A stretch of 64,000 nucleotides of DNA from CAYOOP01 sp964405685 (lineage in GTDB: Bacteria; Pseudomonadota; Alphaproteobacteria; Rickettsiales; SXRF01), in contig CAYOOP010000003.1 of the NCBI GenBank assembly GCA_964405685.1, positions 1 through 64,000 of the forward strand. Direction: 5' to 3'. Every line of letters starts with the position of its first letter. Positions within the stretch are counted from its first letter, which is position 1. Made by a program: the position numbers and the translations under genes. Under the pieces are notes generated by a model, which searched no databases, was not told the DNA's origin, and worked only from the letters and a program-made list of their open reading frames with translations. Positions 35,201 to 42,309 of this stretch are shown here, piece by piece.

Positions 35201-35311
35201 GGATTAGGGACTGGGGATTAGGGGTTGGAGTGGCCACCCTAGGGTTTTTGCTTGTTTTTGTAAACTGCTGTATGTAACCCCCAATCCCTAATCCCCAAAC
35301 CCCAGTCCCTA
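35201..35311. repeat. Long inverted repeat of GGGATTAG-type heptamers, surE-mnmA gap
   Basis: Left arm 35201-35228 (GGATTAGGGACTGGGGATTA then GGGGTTGG), right arm 35277-35311 (CCCCCAATCCCTAATCCCCA then AACCCCAGTCCCT), complementary to each other. Both arms are built from GGGATTAG/GGGACTG-like units. The divergent promoters of surE and mnmA must lie in the roughly 48-base loop or in the arms. Confidence 0.85.
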
Positions 35312-35314
35312 TTT

Positions 35315-36403
35315 ATGAATAGCCTCGGCATCAACAAGCTCCCGAAAGATACCCGCGTGGTCGTGGCTATGAGTGGCGGGGTGGATTCGTCCGTAGTCGC
35401 AGCACTTTTGCATGAGCAGGGGTATGATGTGGTGGGGATTACCTTGCAGCTGTATGATTACGGCGAGGCGCTGCGCAAGAAAGGCGCGTGCTGCGCGGGG
35501 CAGGATATTTACGATGCGAAGAATGTGGCGGATAAACTTGGCATTCCGCACTATGTGCTGAACTACGAAAGCAAATTTAAAGACGCGGTGATGGAGGATT
35601 TTGTTGATACTTACTTGGCCGGCGAAACGCCAATTCCGTGTGTGAAATGCAATCAATCGGTGAAGTTCAGAGATCTGCTCGCAACCGCGCGCGAGCTGAA
35701 TGCCGATTGTATGGCAACGGGGCACTATGTGCAACGTGAGTTGGTAGATGGCGTGCCGGCGATGTTGAAGGGGCGCGATCCGGGGAAAGATCAGAGTTAT
35801 TTCTTGTTTGCAACGACGAATGATCAATTGGATTTTTTGCGGTTTCCGCTGGGCGGGATGGAAAAAAGTGAAACGCGCAAACACGCAGAACAGTTTGGTT
35901 TACCCGTGTTTGATAAGCCGGATTCTCAGGATATTTGTTTCGTGCCCAATGGCGATTATGTGAAAGTGATCGAACGCATTCGCCCGGGTGCGCTGGAGCC
36001 TGGAGAAATTGTGGATGTGGATGGCAAGGTGCTAGGCCAGCACGAGGGGATTATTCACTACACCGTCGGGCAGCGCCGTGGGCTGGGAATTGGCGGGGGC
36101 GAACCGCTCTATGTAATTAAGCTCGATGCGAAAACCCAGCGTGTGATTGTGGGGCCGAAAGAGGCGCTTGCGCGCACGAGTTTCTCTATTCGTGACGCGA
36201 ATTGGCTTTCGGGTGCGGAGGCCTATCAGGGTATCGAAGTCACGGTAAAATTGCGCTCGGCGCATAAGGGTGTACCGGCGATTATTTCGGGGACTCAGGT
36301 GACGTTGATTAACCCTGAAGATGCCGGCGCGGTGGCACCGGGGCAGGCTTGCGTGGTCTATGTGGGAGACCGCGTGTTGGGCGGTGGGTGGATTACAAAT
36401 TAG
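35315..36403 (+). CDS. mnmA: tRNA-specific 2-thiouridylase MnmA
   Basis: 362 residues. ATP pyrophosphatase motif AMSGGVDSS, the nucleophile and sulfur-relay cysteines in IPCVKCNQSVKF and DSQDICFVPNGDY, and GKDQSYFLFA. Puts sulfur on U34 of tRNA(Lys, Glu, Gln). The start is the ATG right after the inverted repeat. A CsoR-type operator follows 18 bases after its stop. Confidence 0.96.
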   Translation: MNSLGINKLPKDTRVVVAMSGGVDSSVVAALLHEQGYDVVGITLQLYDYGEALRKKGACCAGQDIYDAKNVADKLGIPHYVLNYESKFKDAVMEDFVDTYLAGETPIPCVKCNQSVKFRDLLATARELNADCMATGHYVQRELVDGVPAMLKGRDPGKDQSYFLFATTNDQLDFLRFPLGGMEKSETRKHAEQFGLPVFDKPDSQDICFVPNGDYVKVIERIRPGALEPGEIVDVDGKVLGQHEGIIHYTVGQRRGLGIGGGEPLYVIKLDAKTQRVIVGPKEALARTSFSIRDANWLSGAEAYQGIEVTVKLRSAHKGVPAIISGTQVTLINPEDAGAVAPGQACVVYVGDRVLGGGWITN

Positions 36404-36421
36404 CTTGATTTTTGGAATGGG

Positions 36422-36436
36422 TACCCTATAGGGGTA
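36422..36436. promoter_or_regulatory. CsoR-type operator
   Basis: TACCCTATAGGGGTA is a near-perfect inverted repeat of TACCCC with a TATA centre, the layout known for CsoR/RcnR-family operators. It lies 24 bases before the ATG of a CsoR-family gene, where it could overlap the promoter and permit self-repression. Confidence 0.6.
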
Positions 36437-36459
36437 TGTCACTCAAAAAGGAGCCCCTC

Positions 36460-36759
36460 ATGGCCAAGAAAAAAGATAAAGATGAGAAAAAAAGCTTCAT
36501 CGCGCATGATGAAGAAATCAAACGCTTGAACCGCGTGGTCGGCCAGATTGAAGGCATTGGCAAAATGCTCGGCAACAAGCGCAAGCTCGCCGATGTGCTG
36601 ATTCAATTCAAGGCTGTGCACTCAGCGCTCAAAGGCGTGGAAGAACGCGTGATGCTGAACTTCGCCGAGATCGCAATCGACGATATCGTCTCCGCCGACA
36701 AGCGCAAAGAGCGCGAAGCAAAAATGAAAGAGCTGCTGGATATTTATAAGGCGAGCTAA
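36460..36759 (+). CDS. CsoR/RcnR/FrmR-family regulator lacking metal ligands
   Basis: 99 residues from ATG 36460, preceded by AAAAGGAG. The helical fold is recognisable: IKRLNRVVGQIEGIGKML, then DVLIQFKAVHSALKGVE. In copper-sensing CsoR the ligands are Cys, His and Cys; aligned by eye, these positions are Leu43, Phe68 and Ala72, and the RcnR/FrmR alternatives are also missing. It may respond to something else or act without a metal. A Lys-rich N-terminal extension (2-16) replaces the usual short start. An operator of the family type lies upstream. The PfkB-like gene follows nine bases later. Confidence 0.75.
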   Translation: MAKKKDKDEKKSFIAHDEEIKRLNRVVGQIEGIGKMLGNKRKLADVLIQFKAVHSALKGVEERVMLNFAEIAIDDIVSADKRKEREAKMKELLDIYKAS

Positions 36760-36768
36760 GTGTAAATC

Positions 36769-37839
36769 ATGAGCACGAAAATACTTTGCATTGGCGAGCC
36801 TCTTAAAGAGTCGGTCGGTGTTAAGCGCCCTGACGGAACCCTCACAGACGTGGAAACGACAGGTTTTGCTGGAGATATGGCCCCCAATATGGCAAGCTAT
36901 GCGCGCATGGCGGCCGATGCGCTTGGTGTGAAATGCGACATTGATGTGTTGACGGCCGTAGGTCCGCTTGGCGATGGCCCAAGCGATGCTGCGATCCAAG
37001 ATTTACAAAACCGGGGGCTCGGCATTCATCCTGCCACGCGCCGTATTCCCGGAAAAACGCTTGGTTCGGTGACCAATCTTAAAACCGCTGGGGGCGAGAC
37101 GCACCCTGAGAAAGTGCAGATGGACCGTCAGCAGTCGGCATTCCGTGATGTGCTTAACGATGCCTCCGACGATGATTTGCGAGACATGGTGAAGGGATAC
37201 AGCCACGTCGTCGTTTCGGGCATTCCGCTTGCTTGTGTGCGCGAGCGCGAAAAATTGGTGAAGCTTCTGCAATTCGCCAAAGCGCAGGAGCCACCATCTA
37301 AAATCGTCGTTAGCACTAACTTGCGTCCCGCCAATTGGAAAATGCCTGACAAGGATTATCCGGAAGGAACGCCGCAAGACGAAGCATGGAAATCAAAAGC
37401 GCGGCATTGGTTGGATCAGATTGTTCCCATGGCCGATATGGTATTTGCCAATACTACGGACGAAAATGCAATCCGCCAGAACGGTGCGTCCGAAGCTGTT
37501 GCCGCTACGCTGCGCACGATCAATCCATCTGCCGATATTGTGGTGACTGACGATGACAAGCCGATCTTCGTGCGCTCGTGTCATCCGGTGATGCATGAAG
37601 ACGTATCGGCTGAGGTGCCGGTTGCTAAAGCGGGACCGGTTTTAGACACTACAGGTGCGGGCGATTCGTTGGCTGCAACCGTCTTAATCAGCACGCTCAA
37701 GCAACCCAATCTCCGCACTGCCGTGGAACGGGGAACGCATGTTGCCGCTCAGGTCATCGGCTTTAAAGGGGCGCTGCCGGAGGTTGGAAAAACGCTGTCT
37801 TTTGATACGGCGCTTGGGCAAAAAGTCGCCCAGCTGTAA
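36769..37839 (+). CDS. PfkB-family carbohydrate kinase
   Basis: 356 residues. The C-terminal anion hole and base DTTGAGDSLAATV (about 293-305) is the PfkB/ribokinase signature. The N-terminal half (GEPLKESVGV, FAGDMAPNMASYARM, DVLTAVGPLGDGPSD) has the Gly-rich sugar-binding layout. Closest in style to 2-keto-3-deoxygluconate kinases, but the substrate is not clear. Encoded nine bases downstream of the CsoR-like gene and possibly under the same operator. Confidence 0.85.
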   Translation: MSTKILCIGEPLKESVGVKRPDGTLTDVETTGFAGDMAPNMASYARMAADALGVKCDIDVLTAVGPLGDGPSDAAIQDLQNRGLGIHPATRRIPGKTLGSVTNLKTAGGETHPEKVQMDRQQSAFRDVLNDASDDDLRDMVKGYSHVVVSGIPLACVREREKLVKLLQFAKAQEPPSKIVVSTNLRPANWKMPDKDYPEGTPQDEAWKSKARHWLDQIVPMADMVFANTTDENAIRQNGASEAVAATLRTINPSADIVVTDDDKPIFVRSCHPVMHEDVSAEVPVAKAGPVLDTTGAGDSLAATVLISTLKQPNLRTAVERGTHVAAQVIGFKGALPEVGKTLSFDTALGQKVAQL

Positions 37840-37842
37840 CGG

Positions 37843-38268
37843 TTATTTTTTCTTCCGCTGGTGGCGTTGGCCGCCGATTTCGTCGAGTTCGTTCATCTCG
37901 GCTTTGTCTTGATCTTCTTTGTCTTGTTTGATGCGAGCTTCTTTGGCGAGTTCGTATTTTTTCTGTTCGGCGAATTGTTCGCGGATGCGTTCGCGGAGGT
38001 CGTCGATGAGTTTATCCAGTTTTTTAATGCCCAGGCGTAGTTCGTCTTCCCGTTCGCGGATGCGCTTGGCGAAGCCGCCGAAAAACGCGCCCATTTCGGG
38101 CTGTTTGCTCGCGAGCTCAATTTCGCGCGCGAGTTCTTTCTTCAGGCGATCGATCGCCTCTAGCATTTTTTGTTTTTCGCGCTCGAGATTGGCAAGGTCG
38201 CGACGCAGGCCATCGAGTTGCTGCTTCGCGACCTTGATCAGGGTGTTTAAGCTTTTAAGCTTGGCCAT
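37843..38268 (-). CDS. FliJ-like coiled-coil protein
   Basis: 141 residues, almost entirely charged helix with heptads of Leu/Ile (about 5-110), ending in a basic tail. PEMGAFFGGFAKRIREREDEL and ELDEIGG resemble alphaproteobacterial FliJ-type proteins (flagellar export chaperone), but such coiled coils are easily confused. The ATG at 38268 lies within the last codons of dnaK (14-base overlap), so translation may depend on dnaK. No other flagellar gene is in the window. Confidence 0.55.
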   Translation of the reverse strand: MAKLKSLNTLIKVAKQQLDGLRRDLANLEREKQKMLEAIDRLKKELAREIELASKQPEMGAFFGGFAKRIREREDELRLGIKKLDKLIDDLRERIREQFAEQKKYELAKEARIKQDKEDQDKAEMNELDEIGGQRHQRKKK

Positions 38269-40183
38269 TACCCTTTTTCTTTTCGTCGTCGACTTCTTCG
38301 AAGTCGGCATCAACCACGGTGCCGCCGTCGTTGTTGCCTTCTGGAGCCGCTTGCGCGCTGGCTTCACCGGCTTTAGCTTGCTCGGCTTTGTAGAGGGCTT
38401 CGCCGAGTTTCATGGACGATTGGGTGAGGGCTTCAAGCTTTGCATCGATGCCGGACTTATCGCCCGCTTCGAGGGCACCCTTTAGCGCGGTGACGTCGGT
38501 TTCGATCGCCTGTTTTTCATCGGCACCGATTTTGTCGCCGTGTTCTTTCAGGTTTTTTTCGACCGAGTGAATCAAGCTGTCGGCATGGTTTTTCACGTCG
38601 ACCAATTCGCGGCGTTTTTTGTCTTCTTCCGCGTTGGCTTCGGCGTCTTTGACCATTTTTTTGATGTCTTCTTCCGAGAGCCCACCGGAGGCTTGGATGC
38701 GGATTTGTTGTTCTTTGCCGGTCGCTTTATCTTTGGCCGATACACTCACGATACCGTTGGCATCGATGTCGAATGTGACTTCGATTTGCGGCACGCCGCG
38801 CGGTGCTGGAGGTAGGCCGACGAGGTCGAATTGACCGAGTGCTTTGTTATCATTCGCCATTTCGCGTTCGCCTTGGAACACACGGATGGTAACAGCCGTT
38901 TGGTTGTCATCCGCCGTCGAGAAGGTTTGCGATTTTTTGGTTGGGATCGTGGTGTTGCGATCAATCAACCGCGTGAACACGCCGCCTAAGGTTTCGATGC
39001 CGAGGGAGAGTGGTGTGACGTCGAGGAGCAATACGTCTTTGACGTCGCCCTTTAATACGGCAGCTTGGATCGCTGCGCCCATCGCAACCACTTCATCGGG
39101 GTTGACGCCTTTGTGAGGTTCTTTGCCGAAGAAGGTTTTTACGGCGTCGACCACTTTGGGCATGCGGGTCATGCCGCCGACTAAGACCACTTCGTCGATT
39201 TTATCGGCGGTGAGCCCGGCGTCTTTTAAGGCTTTGCGGCAAGGCTCGATGGTGCGTTCGATCAGTTCATCGACGATGCTTTCCAATTTCGCGCGGGTGA
39301 TTTTTACCAGCAAGTGTTTTGGCCCCGACGCATCCGCGGTGATGAATGGGAGGTTTACTTCCGTTTGCGTAGAGCTCGAAAGTTCGATTTTTGCTTTCTC
39401 GGCCGCTTCTTTTAAGCGTTGGAGTGCGAGCTTGTCTTTGCGTAAATCGATGCCACTTTCTTTTTTGAACTCTTCGGCGATGAAATCCAAAATGCGCATG
39501 TCGAAGTCTTCACCCCCCAAAAAGGTATCCCCGTTGGTGGCTTTCACTTCGAATACGCCGTCGCCGATTTCAAGAATCGAAACGTCGAACGTACCACCGC
39601 CTAAGTCATAGACCGCAATCGTCTGACCGGATTTTTTGTCGAGGCCATAGGCGAGCGCTGCGGCGGTGGGTTCGTTGATGATGCGTAGCACGTCGAGACC
39701 CGCGATGCGGCCGGCGTCTTTGGTCGCTTGACGTTGCGCGTCGTTGAAGTACGCAGGCACGGTGATGACAGCTTGGGAGACTTTTTCGCCGAGATAGTTT
39801 TCGGCGATCTCTTTCATTTTCATCAGGATGAAGGCGGAGATTTGGCTGGGGCTGTATTTTTCGCCGCGCACTTCGGTCCATGCGTCACCGTTGTCGCCTT
39901 TGACAATTTTATACGGTACGAGGTTCACGTCTTTTTGGGTGATGGGGTCAGCGAAGGTGCGACCGATCAGGCGCTTGATGGCGAACAGCGTGTTTTCCGG
40001 ATTGGTAACCGCTTGGCGTTTGGCAGCATCGCCGACTAAGCGTTCGCCGGATTCAGTCATCGCGACAATCGAAGGAACCACGTTGCGGCCTTCAGCCGAG
40101 TGGATTACTTTTACGTTTTTGCCTTCCATGACGGAAACGCACGAGTTGGTGGTGCCGAGGTCAATACCGATAATTTTAGCCAT
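38255..40183 (-). CDS. dnaK: Chaperone DnaK (Hsp70)
   Basis: 642 residues. IGIDLGTTNSCVSVMEG at the N-terminus, VYDLGGGTFDVS and VLVGGMTRMP in the ATPase domain, substrate-binding domain from about 390, and the acidic end DADFEEVDDEKKK, slightly different from the common EEVKD. The heat-shock promoter upstream fits RpoH control. dnaJ and grpE are not adjacent. Confidence 0.98.
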   Translation of the reverse strand: MAKIIGIDLGTTNSCVSVMEGKNVKVIHSAEGRNVVPSIVAMTESGERLVGDAAKRQAVTNPENTLFAIKRLIGRTFADPITQKDVNLVPYKIVKGDNGDAWTEVRGEKYSPSQISAFILMKMKEIAENYLGEKVSQAVITVPAYFNDAQRQATKDAGRIAGLDVLRIINEPTAAALAYGLDKKSGQTIAVYDLGGGTFDVSILEIGDGVFEVKATNGDTFLGGEDFDMRILDFIAEEFKKESGIDLRKDKLALQRLKEAAEKAKIELSSSTQTEVNLPFITADASGPKHLLVKITRAKLESIVDELIERTIEPCRKALKDAGLTADKIDEVVLVGGMTRMPKVVDAVKTFFGKEPHKGVNPDEVVAMGAAIQAAVLKGDVKDVLLLDVTPLSLGIETLGGVFTRLIDRNTTIPTKKSQTFSTADDNQTAVTIRVFQGEREMANDNKALGQFDLVGLPPAPRGVPQIEVTFDIDANGIVSVSAKDKATGKEQQIRIQASGGLSEEDIKKMVKDAEANAEEDKKRRELVDVKNHADSLIHSVEKNLKEHGDKIGADEKQAIETDVTALKGALEAGDKSGIDAKLEALTQSSMKLGEALYKAEQAKAGEASAQAAPEGNNDGGTVVDADFEEVDDEKKKGNGQA

Positions 40184-40248
40184 AGTTTCTGTCCTTTTCT
40201 TTGGTCTGCAATTGTTTATGCGTGGTGCGCATTTCTTCTATGAGGTTG

Positions 40249-40276
40249 ATATAGTCAAGGAAAAACTAGTTTCAAG
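40249..40276 (-). promoter_or_regulatory. RpoH-type heat-shock promoter of dnaK
   Basis: On the minus strand CTTGAA at 40276-40271, then CTATAT at 40254-40249, with 18 bases between CTTG and CTATAT. This matches the alphaproteobacterial sigma-32 pattern (CTTG-N17/18-CYTATNT). Transcription would start about 60 bases before the dnaK ATG. Confidence 0.65.
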
Positions 40277-40305
40277 GGGGTGGGGGATCAGTTATAAGGC
40301 TTATC

Positions 40306-41019
40306 ATGAAGCCCTTTTTATTGGCCAATCCCACCAAGCTCCTCGCCTTTGCTAGCCGTTTCCGGCCGATTGCGGGCGTTCTGGCGCTAGTTTCGCTGGG
40401 TTTGGGCCTCTATCTCGCCCTCATTGCCTCCCCGCCGGATTATCAGCAGGGGGAGACGGTTCGGATCATGTATGTTCACGTAGCCTCGGCCTGGATGGCG
40501 ATGGGGATTTATATGAGCATGGCGATTGCGAGTGCGACCTTTCTCATTTGGCGGCATCAGACGGCGTTTATTGCAGCTAGGGTCTCTGCACCCGTGGGCG
40601 CGGCGTTTACGCTTGTGTGCATGATTACCGGTGCCATCTGGGGCAAGCCGATGTGGGGCGCTTGGTGGGTGTGGGATGCGCGGTTGACGTCTGTGCTAGT
40701 ACTCTTCTTTTTATACGTGGGGTATATGGCCCTCGGCGATAAGCTCGATTATTCGGAGCGCACGGCGAAGGCATGTTCGATTTTAGCGTTGATTGGCGTT
40801 GCCAATATTCCGGTGATTCGATTTTCGGTGGAGTGGTGGAATACGCTGCATCAACCGGCATCGGTGATTCGGATGCAGGGCCCTGCGATTCAGGACGGGG
40901 TAATGCTTGCAGCGCTATTTACGATGGGCATGGCATTCACGCTGATTGCAGCGTGGCTGATTTTAATGCGTTTGGAGACGGCGTTGTTGTTGCTTAAAAA
41001 ACGCCGCGAGAAAAATTAG
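40306..41019 (+). CDS. ccmC: Heme exporter subunit CcmC
   Basis: 237 residues, six membrane segments. The tryptophan-rich WWVWDARLTSV motif and flanking His residues handle heme for cytochrome c maturation (system I). It transfers heme to CcmE. ccmA, ccmB and ccmE are not adjacent. Its stop overlaps the rpmA stop by four bases, tail to tail. Confidence 0.95.
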   Translation: MKPFLLANPTKLLAFASRFRPIAGVLALVSLGLGLYLALIASPPDYQQGETVRIMYVHVASAWMAMGIYMSMAIASATFLIWRHQTAFIAARVSAPVGAAFTLVCMITGAIWGKPMWGAWWVWDARLTSVLVLFFLYVGYMALGDKLDYSERTAKACSILALIGVANIPVIRFSVEWWNTLHQPASVIRMQGPAIQDGVMLAALFTMGMAFTLIAAWLILMRLETALLLLKKRREKN

Positions 41020-41267
41020 GCTTCCACGCTCACGTATTTGCGGTCGTTCGTTGAGCGATAAAATTTCACGCGGCCTTCGGCTTTGGCGAACAGGGTGTGG
41101 TCGACGCCGATGCCGACATTCGTGCCCGGGTACACTTCCGTGCCGCGCTGGCGGAGGATGATGTTGCCGGGGATGACCAATTGGCCGCCGGATTTTTTAA
41201 CGCCCAGACGCTTGCTTTCGGAATCGCGGCCGTTACGGGTACTACCACCTGCTTTTTTATGTGCCAT
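41016..41267 (-). CDS. rpmA: 50S ribosomal protein L27
   Basis: 83 residues. MAHKKAGGSTRNGRDSESKR is the typical N-terminus that reaches the peptidyl-transferase centre, followed by GGQLVIPGNIILRQRGTEV. Second gene of the rplU-rpmA pair, 11 bases after rplU. obgE, the common third gene, is absent. Confidence 0.98.
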   Translation of the reverse strand: MAHKKAGGSTRNGRDSESKRLGVKKSGGQLVIPGNIILRQRGTEVYPGTNVGIGVDHTLFAKAEGRVKFYRSTNDRKYVSVEA

Positions 41268-41278
41268 GAGAAGACCTC

Positions 41279-41590
41279 TTACGCTTTGATGTCGGTGACT
41301 TTGATGCTCGTCAGATATTGACGATGGCCGCGGATGCGGCGGGAATTGTGACGGCGGCGCTTTTTGAAGCTGATTTTTTTCTCGTCGCGGAATTGCTCGA
41401 CGATCTCAGCAAGCACTTTTGCACCAGCGAGGAATGGAGCGCCGATTTTGATCGCCGCACCTTCGCCAGCGGCCAACACGTTTGCAAGCTCGACTTTATC
41501 GCCGGTTTTGCCTTCGAGCTTTTCAACATCAATGACATCGCCTGTTTTGACGTTGTATTGTTTTCCGCCGGTTTTTACGATCGCAAACAT
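41279..41590 (-). CDS. rplU: 50S ribosomal protein L21
   Basis: 103 residues, usual length. MFAIVKTGGKQYNVKTGD at the start and the basic FKKRRRHNSRRIRGHRQ segment that binds 23S rRNA. First gene of the rplU-rpmA pair; a clear promoter lies just upstream. Confidence 0.98.
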   Translation of the reverse strand: MFAIVKTGGKQYNVKTGDVIDVEKLEGKTGDKVELANVLAAGEGAAIKIGAPFLAGAKVLAEIVEQFRDEKKISFKKRRRHNSRRIRGHRQYLTSIKVTDIKA

Positions 41591-41623
41591 GACCCACTCC
41601 GCTAAACTTTTAAAGGGAGCGGT

Positions 41624-41652
41624 TTTCTAGGGGATTCTGGGGTCCCTGTCAA
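41624..41652 (-). promoter_or_regulatory. Sigma-70 promoter of rplU-rpmA
   Basis: On the minus strand a perfect TTGACA (41652-41647), 17 bases, TAGAAA (41629-41624). Transcription would begin about 27 bases before the rplU start codon. The -35 box starts nine bases after the TadE-like stop codon. Confidence 0.65.
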
Positions 41653-41660
41653 CAGGTTTA

Positions 41661-42293
41661 TCAGCTGCTGGGAGGGGTGTTGCACCCGGCGATTAAATCC
41701 CCCGCCCGAGGCTTAAAAACAGCAACGCTGTAAATGGTCCGGGCCCTGAACATGGGGGCGAAAACGGCGGTGGTTGGGAGCATAGGGCTGTAATTGTAAA
41801 ACGTTTCAACAACGAGTACGTTCTGGCCCGTGCTGATGGTGGATCCTTGCGGTAAGGTAGCCGTATCTCCTGGGTTACCGGTTGGGCTTACCGCCCCCGC
41901 TCCTTGGGTTTCCTGCCAGGTTATGCAGGACTCACCCGTGCTGCCCGTACAAGGTGGGGGTAGCCCCATGAGCGTGGTGGAGGCAGCAGAGGTGAAAATG
42001 GCCGAAAAATTACTATTTCCGGCCTCGAATGGTTTCATGACCTGTTGGGCAGCTTGATAGAATACCGTCGACATCTGATTGCCGGAAACGCAGAGAGTAT
42101 CCCCCTGCGTTACCAGATCCGCCATGGTAGAGGTGGCCTTTACAAGTTTTTGATTAATAATAACAAAGCGCGATGCCTCAACCACGCCCCACAGCACGAT
42201 AATTAGCAGCGGCAGTATCAGCGCAAATTCGATGATGGCCACAGCCTGGGTTTGCTTCCGGAACGTGCGCAGGGATAGCTGAAAACGTGCCAC
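41661..42293 (-). CDS. TadE-like pilus assembly protein
   Basis: 210 residues. The N-terminal hydrophobic segment with AVAIIEFALILPLLIIVLWG is the TadE signature (Glu inside the helix). The rest is an extracytoplasmic domain with spaced Cys (CVSG, PPCTG, SCITW, GCNT). TadE and TadG are pseudopilins of the Tad/Flp system. Encoded 16 bases after the TadG-like gene. No tadA, tadB, tadC, cpa or flp gene is in the window. Confidence 0.85.
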   Translation of the reverse strand: MARFQLSLRTFRKQTQAVAIIEFALILPLLIIVLWGVVEASRFVIINQKLVKATSTMADLVTQGDTLCVSGNQMSTVFYQAAQQVMKPFEAGNSNFSAIFTSAASTTLMGLPPPCTGSTGESCITWQETQGAGAVSPTGNPGDTATLPQGSTISTGQNVLVVETFYNYSPMLPTTAVFAPMFRARTIYSVAVFKPRAGDLIAGCNTPPSS

Positions 42294-42309
42294 GTCTATA
42301 CCTTTGTCT

